From Candidatus Poribacteria bacterium (GTDB taxonomy: Bacteria; Poribacteria; WGA-4E; UBA9662): 5,749 bases of DNA. A program made the translations under genes and the position numbers. The stretch spans positions 1-5,749 of the forward strand of contig PBVO01000058.1 of the NCBI GenBank assembly GCA_002729015.1, in the 5' to 3' direction. Under the pieces are notes generated by a model. The model did no database searches. It was not told where the DNA came from and saw nothing but the letters and a program-made list of their open reading frames with translations. Of the stretch, positions 1 to 5,649 are shown one piece after another (within the stretch, counting starts at the first letter, position 1; every line of letters starts with the position of its first letter).

Positions 1-28
1 CAAAATTAGTCCTGGCCAGATTCGACAT
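1..28 (-). CDS. Possible start of a leftward gene (partial)
   Basis: An ATG on the minus strand at 28-26 opens a frame reading MSNLARTNF that stays open to the window edge, nine codons. A GGAG Shine-Dalgarno-like motif lies at 40-37, 8 nt upstream, which is good spacing. A minus-strand promoter (174-146) and terminator (104-81) lie upstream in the same direction, so this could be the first gene of an attenuated transcript. Nine residues are too few to name a product, and an open frame this short can arise by chance. The call rests on the ribosome-binding site and the upstream signals. Confidence 0.3.
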
Positions 29-80
29 CTCACTTACTCCAGGTCTGGGAATTCTGGAAGAATCAGGTATCTACAGGCAC

Positions 81-104
81 AAAAAAAGCCGAGGCAAACT
101 CGGC
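81..104 (-). terminator. Rho-independent terminator, leftward
   Basis: Read on the minus strand this is GCCGAG, a five-base TTTGC loop, CTCGGC, then seven T. It is a perfect 6-bp GC-rich stem followed by a U-tract. On the plus strand the stem is followed by G residues, so it works only leftward. No convincing leftward protein gene ends here. The nearest leftward signal is the promoter at 174-146, so the terminator would end an RNA of about 60 nt or attenuate a gene starting at 28. Confidence 0.7.
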
Positions 105-145
105 GGGGGTGGGCCGTGGCTTCATTTTTAGTAAAGCTGACACGT

Positions 146-174
146 ATTCTCTCACAGTTCTTCCAATCTGTCAA
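146..174 (-). promoter_or_regulatory. Sigma70-type promoter, leftward
   Basis: On the minus strand a perfect -35 box TTGACA (174-169) is followed by a 17-bp spacer and a -10 box GAGAAT (151-146), which matches four of six positions of TATAAT. Transcription would start near 139-140 and run into the terminator at 104-81. The consensus -35 and optimal spacing make this the best promoter-like sequence I found in the window. The imperfect -10 box is the main doubt. Confidence 0.5.
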
Positions 175-215
175 GGTACAAACCTATTTTTTCTTTACCC
201 CTGATTTTTTATTGT

Positions 216-288
216 AACCCACGCAAAAGATAACGCGTGTACGGGGTAACCAGGCGGGTCTCAGTACTAGTTGGTGCCCTTTCTTCTT
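216..288 (+). repeat. 73-bp upstream element, copy 1
   Basis: This stretch aligns without gaps to 4971-5043 at 61 of 73 positions. The strongest blocks are CAAAAGATAAC, CGTGTACGG, GTAACCAGG, TCAGTAC and AGTTGGT. It ends 107 bp before the start codon of the LamG gene, and copy 2 lies in the same orientation before another exported-protein gene. In this copy CACGC (219-223) can pair with GCGTG (234-238) around a loop of AAAAGATAAC, but copy 2 does not keep the full stem, so a conserved fold is not proven. It also lies within an antisense open frame (414-184). It may be a leader or regulatory element, or a dispersed repeat. Confidence 0.75.
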
Positions 289-395
289 TTCTACTCTTCT
301 CTTTTGATTTGCCAACTTTAAATATTCTCCATTCGCAGACGAATGTATGATACGGTTATGGTTGCTTTTTTGCGTCTTTGGTTTGGGGGGAGAAA

Positions 396-1220
396 ATGTT
401 GCGTTCATCAACAATCTTGTTTTTGTGTTTATTCTTTGTCTGTCTGACTATGGTTCACGGGAAGATTGAACTAAAGACGGCTACTGGTATCTGGTTATTT
501 GATGAAGGAAAAGGAAAGATTGCTAACGATTTATCTGGCCATCAGGGTGATGGTAAATTGGAGAAAGGACCTAAGTGGGTGAAGGGGAAATTCGGTCAAG
601 CCATTGAATTCGATGGAAAAGACGACTATGTTCAGATTCCACCTTCCGACCAATATAATCCTAAAAATGCCAATGGCGACTATGAGTTCACAATATCCTT
701 CTGGATGTATCCTCACGAAGTAGGTGGTAATAATCCCGCTGGTAAAGGATCTGCTACCCTGGTTATTGCTAATGGAGATCCTGGTGATGGAGGTGGTGCC
801 AATTGGTGGTTTGAGTATTGGAATCCAGGTAATTTTGAGTTCAAAAGCTGCCAAGCTGGTTGCAGTGGGGCCTCAATACCCCTACCTGAGCCGAAAAAAT
901 GGTATTTTGTCTCTGGTATATACAACGGCAAGGAATACGAGCTCTATATTGATGGAGAGTTTAAGTCTAAAGGTGTCAATGCTATTGGCACCCCAGCCAA
1001 AGGTTTACTAATTGGTAGTGGTTTATGTCCAGCCGGACATGGTTGCGATGGAGGCTATTTCAAGGGCATCATTGATGATGTATCGATGTTCAACACTAAA
1101 CTAAGTGAGGCCGACTTGAAGAAATTAATGAACGACGGAGTAGGTGCCTCGTTGGGCCTACTCGCTGTCCAAGGCAGAGGGAAGCTTGCTATACAGTGGT
1201 CGTCATTGAAGCAACCATAG
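396..1220 (+). CDS. Secreted LamG (concanavalin A-like) domain protein
   Basis: The product is a 274-residue predicted exported protein with one LamG/laminin-G-like jelly-roll domain, a fold usually used for carbohydrate or protein binding. Residues 1-22 form a signal peptide: MLRSS, a hydrophobic core, then a VHG cleavage site. The domain spans about 30-247. It opens with GIWLFDEGKGKIANDLSG, has EFDGKDDYVQIP at 71-82, FTISFWMYP near 98-106, the strand YELYIDGEFKSKG at 181-193, and closes with YFKGIIDDVSMFN at 221-233 and LSEADLKKLMN at 236-246. Cysteine pairs at 152/156 and 211/217 could form disulfides after export. The tail ends KLAIQWSSLKQP. I chose ATG 396 over an in-frame TTG at 378 because GGGGGGAG lies just upstream and the signal peptide then begins properly. 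The ligand is unknown. Copy 1 of the 73-bp repeat lies upstream. Confidence 0.88.
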   Translation: MLRSSTILFLCLFFVCLTMVHGKIELKTATGIWLFDEGKGKIANDLSGHQGDGKLEKGPKWVKGKFGQAIEFDGKDDYVQIPPSDQYNPKNANGDYEFTISFWMYPHEVGGNNPAGKGSATLVIANGDPGDGGGANWWFEYWNPGNFEFKSCQAGCSGASIPLPEPKKWYFVSGIYNGKEYELYIDGEFKSKGVNAIGTPAKGLLIGSGLCPAGHGCDGGYFKGIIDDVSMFNTKLSEADLKKLMNDGVGASLGLLAVQGRGKLAIQWSSLKQP

Positions 1221-1238
1221 TCTGGTCCAATTTTTATT

Positions 1239-1339
1239 AATCCCAGTCGTAACAAATTAGTGAGAGTTGTCCAAGCCAATATTATATGTCCAAAACTAAT
1301 CCCGATCATGATAAATTAAATCCGGGTGGTAATCAACTA
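1239..1339 (+). repeat. Three imperfect 21-bp units
   Basis: Units at 1239-1259, 1298-1318 and 1319-1339 follow the pattern AATCC(C/G), variable bases, then AAA/CAA and T/CTA. The last two are directly tandem. Each unit translates as a heptad: NPSRNKL, NPDHDKL and NPGGNQL. The first is in frame with the LamG gene beyond its stop, while the other two are in another frame. They may be decayed coding repeats or a chance resemblance. Similarity is modest, so confidence is low. Confidence 0.3.
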
Positions 1340-1356
1340 ACTATTGCTATATGCCA

Positions 1357-1401
1357 CTGTCCTTTTCTGAGGGATATCCGCCGATAGCCAGAAAAGGACA
1401 G
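1357..1401. repeat. Perfect 13-bp inverted repeat (hairpin)
   Basis: The arms CTGTCCTTTTCTG (1357-1369) and CAGAAAAGGACAG (1389-1401) are exact reverse complements around a 19-nt loop, which itself contains the palindrome GGATATCC (1372-1379). No T-run follows on either strand, so it is not a standard intrinsic terminator. A mRNA-stabilising hairpin, a protein-binding palindrome or the trace of a small mobile element are all possible. Confidence 0.65.
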
Positions 1402-1485
1402 GTTGGAGTAGGTGTTAGCTATTAGGGATTCGACACCCCAGATGGGAAACCCAGAGGATTTATCTACTAAGCCAAGGATAAGTAG

Positions 1486-1641
1486 ACAAGTAAGACAGAA
1501 AGGGTTCGCGAGAATGATAAGGCACCTGTCTGGACAGATAAGAAAGCTAACGAGAATATCTGGTTAAATGGGGTGATAGATGATCTCAATCTTTACGGGC
1601 ACGATTCAGTAAAAAGAGAGAGTAAAAATGGCGGACGTTAA
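1486..1641 (+). pseudogene. Probable remnant of a LamG C-terminus
   Basis: A frame without a start codon stays open from just after a TAG at 1483-1485 to a TAA at 1639-1641. It contains NDKAPVW followed by WLNGVIDDLNLY (1561-1596). That matches the closing strands of LamG domains, commonly of the form (F/W)-x-G-(V/I)-IDD/E-V-x-(I/L)-Y, and parallels YFKGIIDDVSMF in the intact gene just upstream. It has no N-terminal part and no RBS. It overlaps the first 14 bp of the dioxygenase gene in another frame. I infer a decayed second LamG copy. A chance match is possible because only about 30 residues carry the likeness. Confidence 0.4.
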
Positions 1642-2494
1642 TCAAGCCAGTCAGGAATGGTTATATAATTGTGCCACTCAGCAACAGTTAGACAGATTCA
1701 ATAATGATGGTTACCTAGTGGTAGAAGATGCTCTGTCAGCTGAGATGATTCAACGGTTGACTCAAGTCGTCGATGGGATAGAAAATGAGGAGCGAAAACG
1801 ACAAAATTTGGATTCTCACCAAATTTTACAAAAGTTCCGGACGGTACTTGAGGGCGATATCTTTCTCCAGTTGCTGGATTGGCCCAAAACCTTTCCTCTG
1901 GTCTGGGATATTCTGGGGTGGAATATTCAGCTTTACATTTCGCACCTGATCATTTATCCCCCTGAACGGGAGAAGGTCGAAGAATTAGGAACAGGTGGGT
2001 GGCATCAGGATGGTGGACGCCCAGTGCGGGAAATGGAATGGCCCCAACCTCGATTATCACTAAAAGTTAGCTATTGGTTGACTGATGTGGACAGCCCAAG
2101 TAACGGAGCCATGCAGATTATTCCTGGTAGTCACAAACTGGATGCTATGCCCCCCTCTTCAGATTTGGACGATGGAAAAGTGTTGGATTTGTGTGTCAAG
2201 GCCGGAACCGCAGTCCTGTTTGATCGTCGAATATGGCATCGGCGCGGATTAAATACTTCAAGTACCAGTCGAAAAGTTCTTTTTTTCGGCTATAGTTATC
2301 GTTGGTTGAGAGGGTTAGATTTCAATCTGATGCCGGAAGAAGTGTTAAATAAATGTGACCCGATTCGGCGACAATTATTGGGCGATGGAACTGATATCAA
2401 AGGCTGGTGGCAACCAACGGCAGCTGATGTCCCATTGAGAACCTGGTTGCAAGAGCATCGAGGGCAAGAGTTACCGATTTGGGGTAGGACCTAG
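1628..2494 (+). CDS. PhyH-family Fe(II)/2-oxoglutarate dioxygenase
   Basis: The product has 288 residues, typical for bacterial phytanoyl-CoA dioxygenase-like (PhyH) proteins. These cytosolic enzymes couple decarboxylation of 2-oxoglutarate to hydroxylation of a substrate. The N-terminal FNNDGYLVVEDALS (24-37) is the usual family opening. The iron ligands are readable: H126 and D128 in GWHQDGG, and H204 in RIWHRRG. R215 in STSRKVL is placed to bind 2-oxoglutarate. LKVSYWLTDVD (145-155), NGAMQIIPGSHK (159-170) and KAGTAVLFDRRIWH (191-204) are the core strands. There is no signal peptide. ATG 1628 is preceded by GAGAGAG (1616-1622), a usable Shine-Dalgarno. The membrane-protein gene follows 97 bp downstream on the same strand. 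The substrate is unknown; the family covers lipids, small metabolites and secondary-metabolite hydroxylations and halogenations, so the name phytanoyl-CoA should not be taken literally. Confidence 0.92.
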   Translation: MADVNQASQEWLYNCATQQQLDRFNNDGYLVVEDALSAEMIQRLTQVVDGIENEERKRQNLDSHQILQKFRTVLEGDIFLQLLDWPKTFPLVWDILGWNIQLYISHLIIYPPEREKVEELGTGGWHQDGGRPVREMEWPQPRLSLKVSYWLTDVDSPSNGAMQIIPGSHKLDAMPPSSDLDDGKVLDLCVKAGTAVLFDRRIWHRRGLNTSSTSRKVLFFGYSYRWLRGLDFNLMPEEVLNKCDPIRRQLLGDGTDIKGWWQPTAADVPLRTWLQEHRGQELPIWGRT

Positions 2495-2591
2495 TTTCCT
2501 TTGACTCGTTGCTTTTATCCATTCCGACTACCATTCTGAATATTGCCAGCTAACGACCTTATCCTGCTAAACTAACTGGTTAATTATTCCT

Positions 2592-4538
2592 ATGCTTAAA
2601 CCCAATTCCACCTCTGAGAGTGTAACTCTTCGGGCCATTATCATCTCTGCGATCTTGTTGCCGCCAAACTTTTATTGGCTGATAATTGGGGAGATGGAAA
2701 TGGGGGGCGGCAGTTATATGCTGCCGACCTTTATTGTTCCACTCTATAATGTCATCTTCTGCCTGTTTATCCTGACTTTACTCAATTCACTGATAAAAAA
2801 AGTCTTTGGTCGTAGTGGCTTACATCCGACAGAATTGCTGTCAGTCTACGTTTTGCTTAGCTCAGCTTGTTCATTGTGTTCTATCAACACAATGGGCTTT
2901 TTATTTACAACCTTGGGTCATTCTACTTGGTTTGCCACACCTGAAAATGAGTGGGACTCGCTGTTTTCCTCCTTTATCCCAACCTGGTTAGTAGTAGCCG
3001 ATAAACATAGTTTGAGCGGCTACTATCAGGGCAACTCAACTTTATATACCATTCAACATCTGGACAGTTGGTTAGTACCAACCTTGATCTGGACTGGATT
3101 TGTGTCGGTGCTATCTACCATGACGCTATGTCTCAACTTGATTTTAAGACAGCAATGGAGTGAAAAAGAAAAGCTAAGCTATCCCATCATACACTTGCCT
3201 ATATCGATGGTTGGCAATCTTAACGGATTTTTCAGTAGCAAACCGATGTGGTTGGGTTTCTCTATCGCTTCGATCATCAGTCTAATCAATGGTATCAGTT
3301 TTCTCCACCCCGATTTCCCCTCGGTACCAGTCTCTCGCCGGAGTTTACTTCACCTATTTCCGGACAAACCTTGGAGTGCAATTGGCCAGGGTGGGTTTAA
3401 CCTATCCCTCTATCCATTTGCTCTAGGGTTAAGTTTCCTAATGCCGCTGGACCTTACCTTTTCTTGTTGGTTTTTCTACTTGATAGGTAAGTTAGAATTG
3501 GTGTTAGGTAGCATGACTGGATGGAGTTCTTTACCTGGTTACCCTCATCATGCGGAGCGTGCCTTTGGTGCGACTATTTCCTTTCTTCTATTGATCGCTT
3601 GGATCGGGCGGAATCATTTAAAAAACGTTTTGTCCAAATTCTGGCAGGCCTCTGGTAAAATACCAGACATCAACACGTATCGCTGGGCTATTTGGGGGCT
3701 GATTGCCAGCGGTGGTAGTCTACTTTTATTTTCAATCTACTTAGGTCTATCTTTCTGGTTGGCGGTCCTGTTTCTCACTATCTACCTTCTGTTGTCAATT
3801 CTGGTAACTAGAATGCGGGCTGAGTTGGGGTTCTTTACACATCCGATGTGGGGCATCATGGCTCCTGAGATGACGATCAGCCTGACTGGTAGCAGAACTT
3901 TAGGCCCAAAAAACTTAACTGTTTTGGCCTTATATCGCTGGTTCAATTTTGGTTTTTCCAGTCACCAGATGCCTCATCAATTAGAAGCCTTAAAAATAGT
4001 GGACCGAATCGGGATGGACCGACGACAGGTAGCATGTAGCCTAATATTTATTACTGCCTTAGGTGGTATTTTGCTAGCTTGGGTTCACCTGCATATTTTT
4101 TATCGAGTCGGAGCCTTGAATGGTGGAGGGTGGTCCAGAGGCGGGGGTAATCATACCTTTAATAGTCTACAAAATTGGATTATATATCCGCAAGAACAGA
4201 ACCCGTTGTCGATAATTTTCATGGGCCTTGGGCTATGGGTATCAATGTTTCTGTCAATCATGAGAATCCGTTTGATGTGGTGGGGGTTTCACCCGATTGG
4301 CTACATTGTTGCTAACTTAGAGTGGGCCATGAGGAATTTTTGGAGTTGTATGCTGATTAGTACTAGCCTCAAGTGGCTGGTACTCAAATACAGTGGGCCA
4401 ACACAATATCAGACCGGCTTACAGTTCTGCCTAGGATTAGTGCTGGGAGATTTTATTACGGGGAGTCTATGGAATGTAATTGGTGTAGTGTGTAATTTCC
4501 GTACCTATAGTTTTTGGCCAGGCGCTTATCTGCCTTAG
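2592..4538 (+). CDS. DUF6785/DUF6784-type polytopic membrane protein
   Basis: This 648-residue integral membrane protein has roughly 12-14 hydrophobic segments, the clearest near residues 14-32, 45-68, 160-185, 218-236, 273-297, 325-339, 365-385, 388-406, 480-503, 538-557 and 608-633. Family motifs I recognise are TWFATPENEWDSLF (112-125), GYYQGNSTLY (143-152), RQQWSEKEKLSYPIIHLP (186-203), YPFALGLSFLMPLDLTF (274-290), RAELGFFTHP (409-418), WWGFHPIGY (563-571) and GLVLGDFITGSLW (615-627). They fit the uncharacterised DUF6785 region followed by a C-terminal DUF6784 region. A transport role is inferred from topology only. ATG 2592 lacks a clear Shine-Dalgarno. A GGGGAG sits before internal methionines 35 and 37, but those starts would delete the first membrane segment, so I kept the upstream one. 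It may be co-transcribed with the dioxygenase. Confidence 0.82.
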   Translation: MLKPNSTSESVTLRAIIISAILLPPNFYWLIIGEMEMGGGSYMLPTFIVPLYNVIFCLFILTLLNSLIKKVFGRSGLHPTELLSVYVLLSSACSLCSINTMGFLFTTLGHSTWFATPENEWDSLFSSFIPTWLVVADKHSLSGYYQGNSTLYTIQHLDSWLVPTLIWTGFVSVLSTMTLCLNLILRQQWSEKEKLSYPIIHLPISMVGNLNGFFSSKPMWLGFSIASIISLINGISFLHPDFPSVPVSRRSLLHLFPDKPWSAIGQGGFNLSLYPFALGLSFLMPLDLTFSCWFFYLIGKLELVLGSMTGWSSLPGYPHHAERAFGATISFLLLIAWIGRNHLKNVLSKFWQASGKIPDINTYRWAIWGLIASGGSLLLFSIYLGLSFWLAVLFLTIYLLLSILVTRMRAELGFFTHPMWGIMAPEMTISLTGSRTLGPKNLTVLALYRWFNFGFSSHQMPHQLEALKIVDRIGMDRRQVACSLIFITALGGILLAWVHLHIFYRVGALNGGGWSRGGGNHTFNSLQNWIIYPQEQNPLSIIFMGLGLWVSMFLSIMRIRLMWWGFHPIGYIVANLEWAMRNFWSCMLISTSLKWLVLKYSGPTQYQTGLQFCLGLVLGDFITGSLWNVIGVVCNFRTYSFWPGAYLP

Positions 4539-4560
4539 AATTGAAAGAAACTTCTAAGGC
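4532..4560. repeat. 9-bp inverted repeat over the membrane-protein stop codon
   Basis: GCCTTAGAA (4532-4540) and TTCTAAGGC (4552-4560) are perfect complements around an 11-nt loop. The left arm includes the TAG stop codon. No T-run follows, so this is at best a Rho-independent-like hairpin without its tail. It may mark the transcript end or protect the 3' end. Confidence 0.45.
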
Positions 4561-4900
4561 TAAGGTAGAAGAAAGAGTGGTCTTTTCTCATAGAATGACA
4601 CTTTCTCGACGCCCCCTAACGGCATCGAAATAACGAATAATTTCCAGCCTATTATCAATCCTGATTCGATCATTTCTGATCACCAGAAAACCACCACTGA
4701 TAAGAGATTGAGACAGTTGAAATCCATCCGTTACCAACGTCAGATCGATGGCATGGTTACTACTTCAGACTGTCCAGATCACTGCCAATTGTTAGCCAAC
4801 TATCCCCCATTCAACACTGTAACCTAGACACTTTTCGAACTAGTTTAGCAAAAGGCAAAATAGAGAGCCTAGCTGCCGACACTTATTTTTATCAGATTCA
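4561..4900. other. Unassigned intergenic sequence
   Basis: No gene with a start codon and ribosome-binding site is visible. Two overlapping frames are open. A plus-strand frame at 4594-4824 (77 codons) includes DGMVTTSDCPDHC. A minus-strand frame at 4764-4591 (58 codons) includes SGGFLVIRNDRIRID and LEIIRYFDAVRGRR. The minus-strand one reads more like protein but has no ATG and a stop immediately upstream. I do not recognise either. They may be a gene remnant or chance. Confidence 0.35.
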
Positions 4901-4954
4901 AGCAGAAGACTGTACAAAAACATGAACGATGATGATTTTGTATAGTCTTCTGCT
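4901..4954. repeat. 19-bp near-perfect inverted repeat (long hairpin)
   Basis: The arms AGCAGAAGACTGTACAAAA (4901-4919) and TTTTGTATAGTCTTCTGCT (4936-4954) pair at 18 of 19 positions. The remaining one is a G-T that would be a G-U wobble in a rightward RNA. The loop is 16 nt (4920-4935). No T-run follows on either strand. It lies 16 bp before copy 2 of the 73-bp repeat. Copy 1 has no equivalent hairpin at that distance, so it is not an obligate part of that element. It could be a small inverted-repeat element, a dyad operator or a stable leader hairpin. Confidence 0.75.
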
Positions 4955-4970
4955 ACGAAATACCCATTAA

Positions 4971-5043
4971 AACCCGAACAAAAGATAACTCGTGTACGGA
5001 GTAACCAGGTAGGTATCAGTACCAGTTGGTCCACTTTTTTCTT
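4971..5043 (+). repeat. 73-bp upstream element, copy 2
   Basis: This is the second copy of the element at 216-288, ungapped with 12 mismatches. It lies 162 bp before the start of the small exported-protein gene and upstream of that gene's likely promoter. If that promoter is the only one, the element would act as DNA or belong to a longer transcript. The stem suggested in copy 1 is reduced here to CGA (4975-4977) with TCG (4990-4992). The antisense frame through this copy (5046-4840) is also open and gives a related peptide. Confidence 0.75.
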
Positions 5044-5130
5044 CAAAAGTTTCTTTTCCTGAAGATATATATTTCTTTATTAACCAATCGTGTCTTTTGT
5101 GTAAAAAGAGAACAACACCTTTTCTAATTT

Positions 5131-5139
5131 TGTTATACT
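5131..5139 (+). promoter_or_regulatory. Extended -10 promoter for the small exported-protein gene
   Basis: TGTTATACT is an extended -10 motif: TG, one base, then TATACT with five of six consensus matches. The position 17 bp upstream does not resemble TTGACA, which is common for extended -10 promoters. Transcription would begin near 5145, leaving a leader of about 60 nt before the start at 5206. Confidence 0.4.
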
Positions 5140-5205
5140 GACCCCGGTAACTCCAAAGTTTTATATTCGGAGCTGACATATAAATGAACAGAAAGGAGAT
5201 TGATA

Positions 5206-5649
5206 ATGCGCTTGAAGGACAAACTTTTCTACATTGTAATTGGTGCTACTTTATTAGCTAGTTTTCAGATTGGGTTCTGGTCAAGTCCTAAACCAGCCTA
5301 TGCTGATGGACACCTAGCTAGTGAGAAGACAGGCAAATCTGAGCCAGTTAAAATGATCTATTTCGTAAACTACCCTCTAGGTGGAAAAGCAGAATACCTC
5401 GAGTGGGTCAAAGAAGTTGGCCCGAAATTAGTCACCGAAGAGGTAGTAAGAATCAGATCCTATGATAACTTTGAAGGTGGTAATCCACACCGATTAGTTG
5501 AGATGGAATTCAATAGTATAGAAGATATGCAAAAGTATCAAAGGAATCCCACAATCAGGGCTATTATGCAGGATATGAGCAATCACACCTCAAATTCTGA
5601 AGGACATACTTTCATCCAAAGAAGTGATTACGTCAAACTTAGCCCTTAA
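5206..5649 (+). CDS. Small exported protein, dimeric alpha/beta-barrel (ABM-like) fold
   Basis: The 147-residue product begins with a basic MRLKDK, a hydrophobic segment (about 7-25) and a signal-peptidase-type site AYA-D at 31-34, so it is probably exported. The mature part shows a beta-alpha-beta-beta-alpha-beta order: MIYFVNYPL (50-58), a helix KAEYLEWVKEVGPKLV (61-76), VVRIRSYDNF (80-89), HRLVEMEF (95-102), a helix SIEDMQKYQRN (104-114) running to about 126, and HTFIQRSDYVK (134-144). This is the ferredoxin-like layout of dimeric alpha/beta-barrel or antibiotic-biosynthesis-monooxygenase-like proteins, though enzyme activity cannot be inferred. Start choice is firm: AAAGGAG (5192-5198) lies 7 nt before ATG 5206, whereas the in-frame TTG at 5200 overlaps it too closely. 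The ligand and role are unknown. Confidence 0.78.
   Translation: MRLKDKLFYIVIGATLLASFQIGFWSSPKPAYADGHLASEKTGKSEPVKMIYFVNYPLGGKAEYLEWVKEVGPKLVTEEVVRIRSYDNFEGGNPHRLVEMEFNSIEDMQKYQRNPTIRAIMQDMSNHTSNSEGHTFIQRSDYVKLSP

Larger units (their letters stand above)
1221..1627. other. 407-bp intergenic region between LamG and PhyH genes
   Basis: There is no complete gene here. It holds three imperfect 21-bp units (1239-1339), a perfect 13-bp inverted repeat (1357-1401) and a probable LamG remnant (1486-1641). I see no Rho-independent terminator after the LamG stop and no strong promoter before PhyH. TGGACA at 1532-1537 could be a -35 box, but the matching -10 positions are poor. Confidence 0.6.

Noticed and set aside
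2..217. Plus-strand open frame from the left edge
   Set aside because: It runs through the terminator and leftward promoter, has a low-complexity basic composition and no recognisable motif.
216..288. The 73-bp element as a known riboswitch or an integron attC site
   Set aside because: I could not match it to consensus cores I know (for example cyclic-di-GMP, cobalamin or glycine), and the ends do not fit the attC RYYYAAC/GTTRRRY pattern.
346..351. TATGAT as a -10 box for the LamG gene
   Set aside because: Five of six positions match, but nothing resembling TTGACA lies 16-18 bp upstream and there is no TGn extension.
531..854. Minus-strand open frames inside the LamG gene (531-854 and 713-931) and a plus-strand alternative frame at 724-1011
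   Set aside because: They overlap a well-supported LamG coding sequence, have no recognisable domain and no ribosome-binding site.
1055..1309. Minus-strand 84-codon frame across the LamG 3' end
   Set aside because: It is mostly antisense to the LamG domain and lacks motifs or start signals.
2806..2991. 61-codon plus-strand frame inside the membrane-protein gene
   Set aside because: It lies within conserved family motifs of the real frame and shows no features of its own.
216..5043. The two 73-bp copies as ends of a composite transposon
   Set aside because: They are direct, diverged repeats with no transposase between them and no visible target-site duplication.
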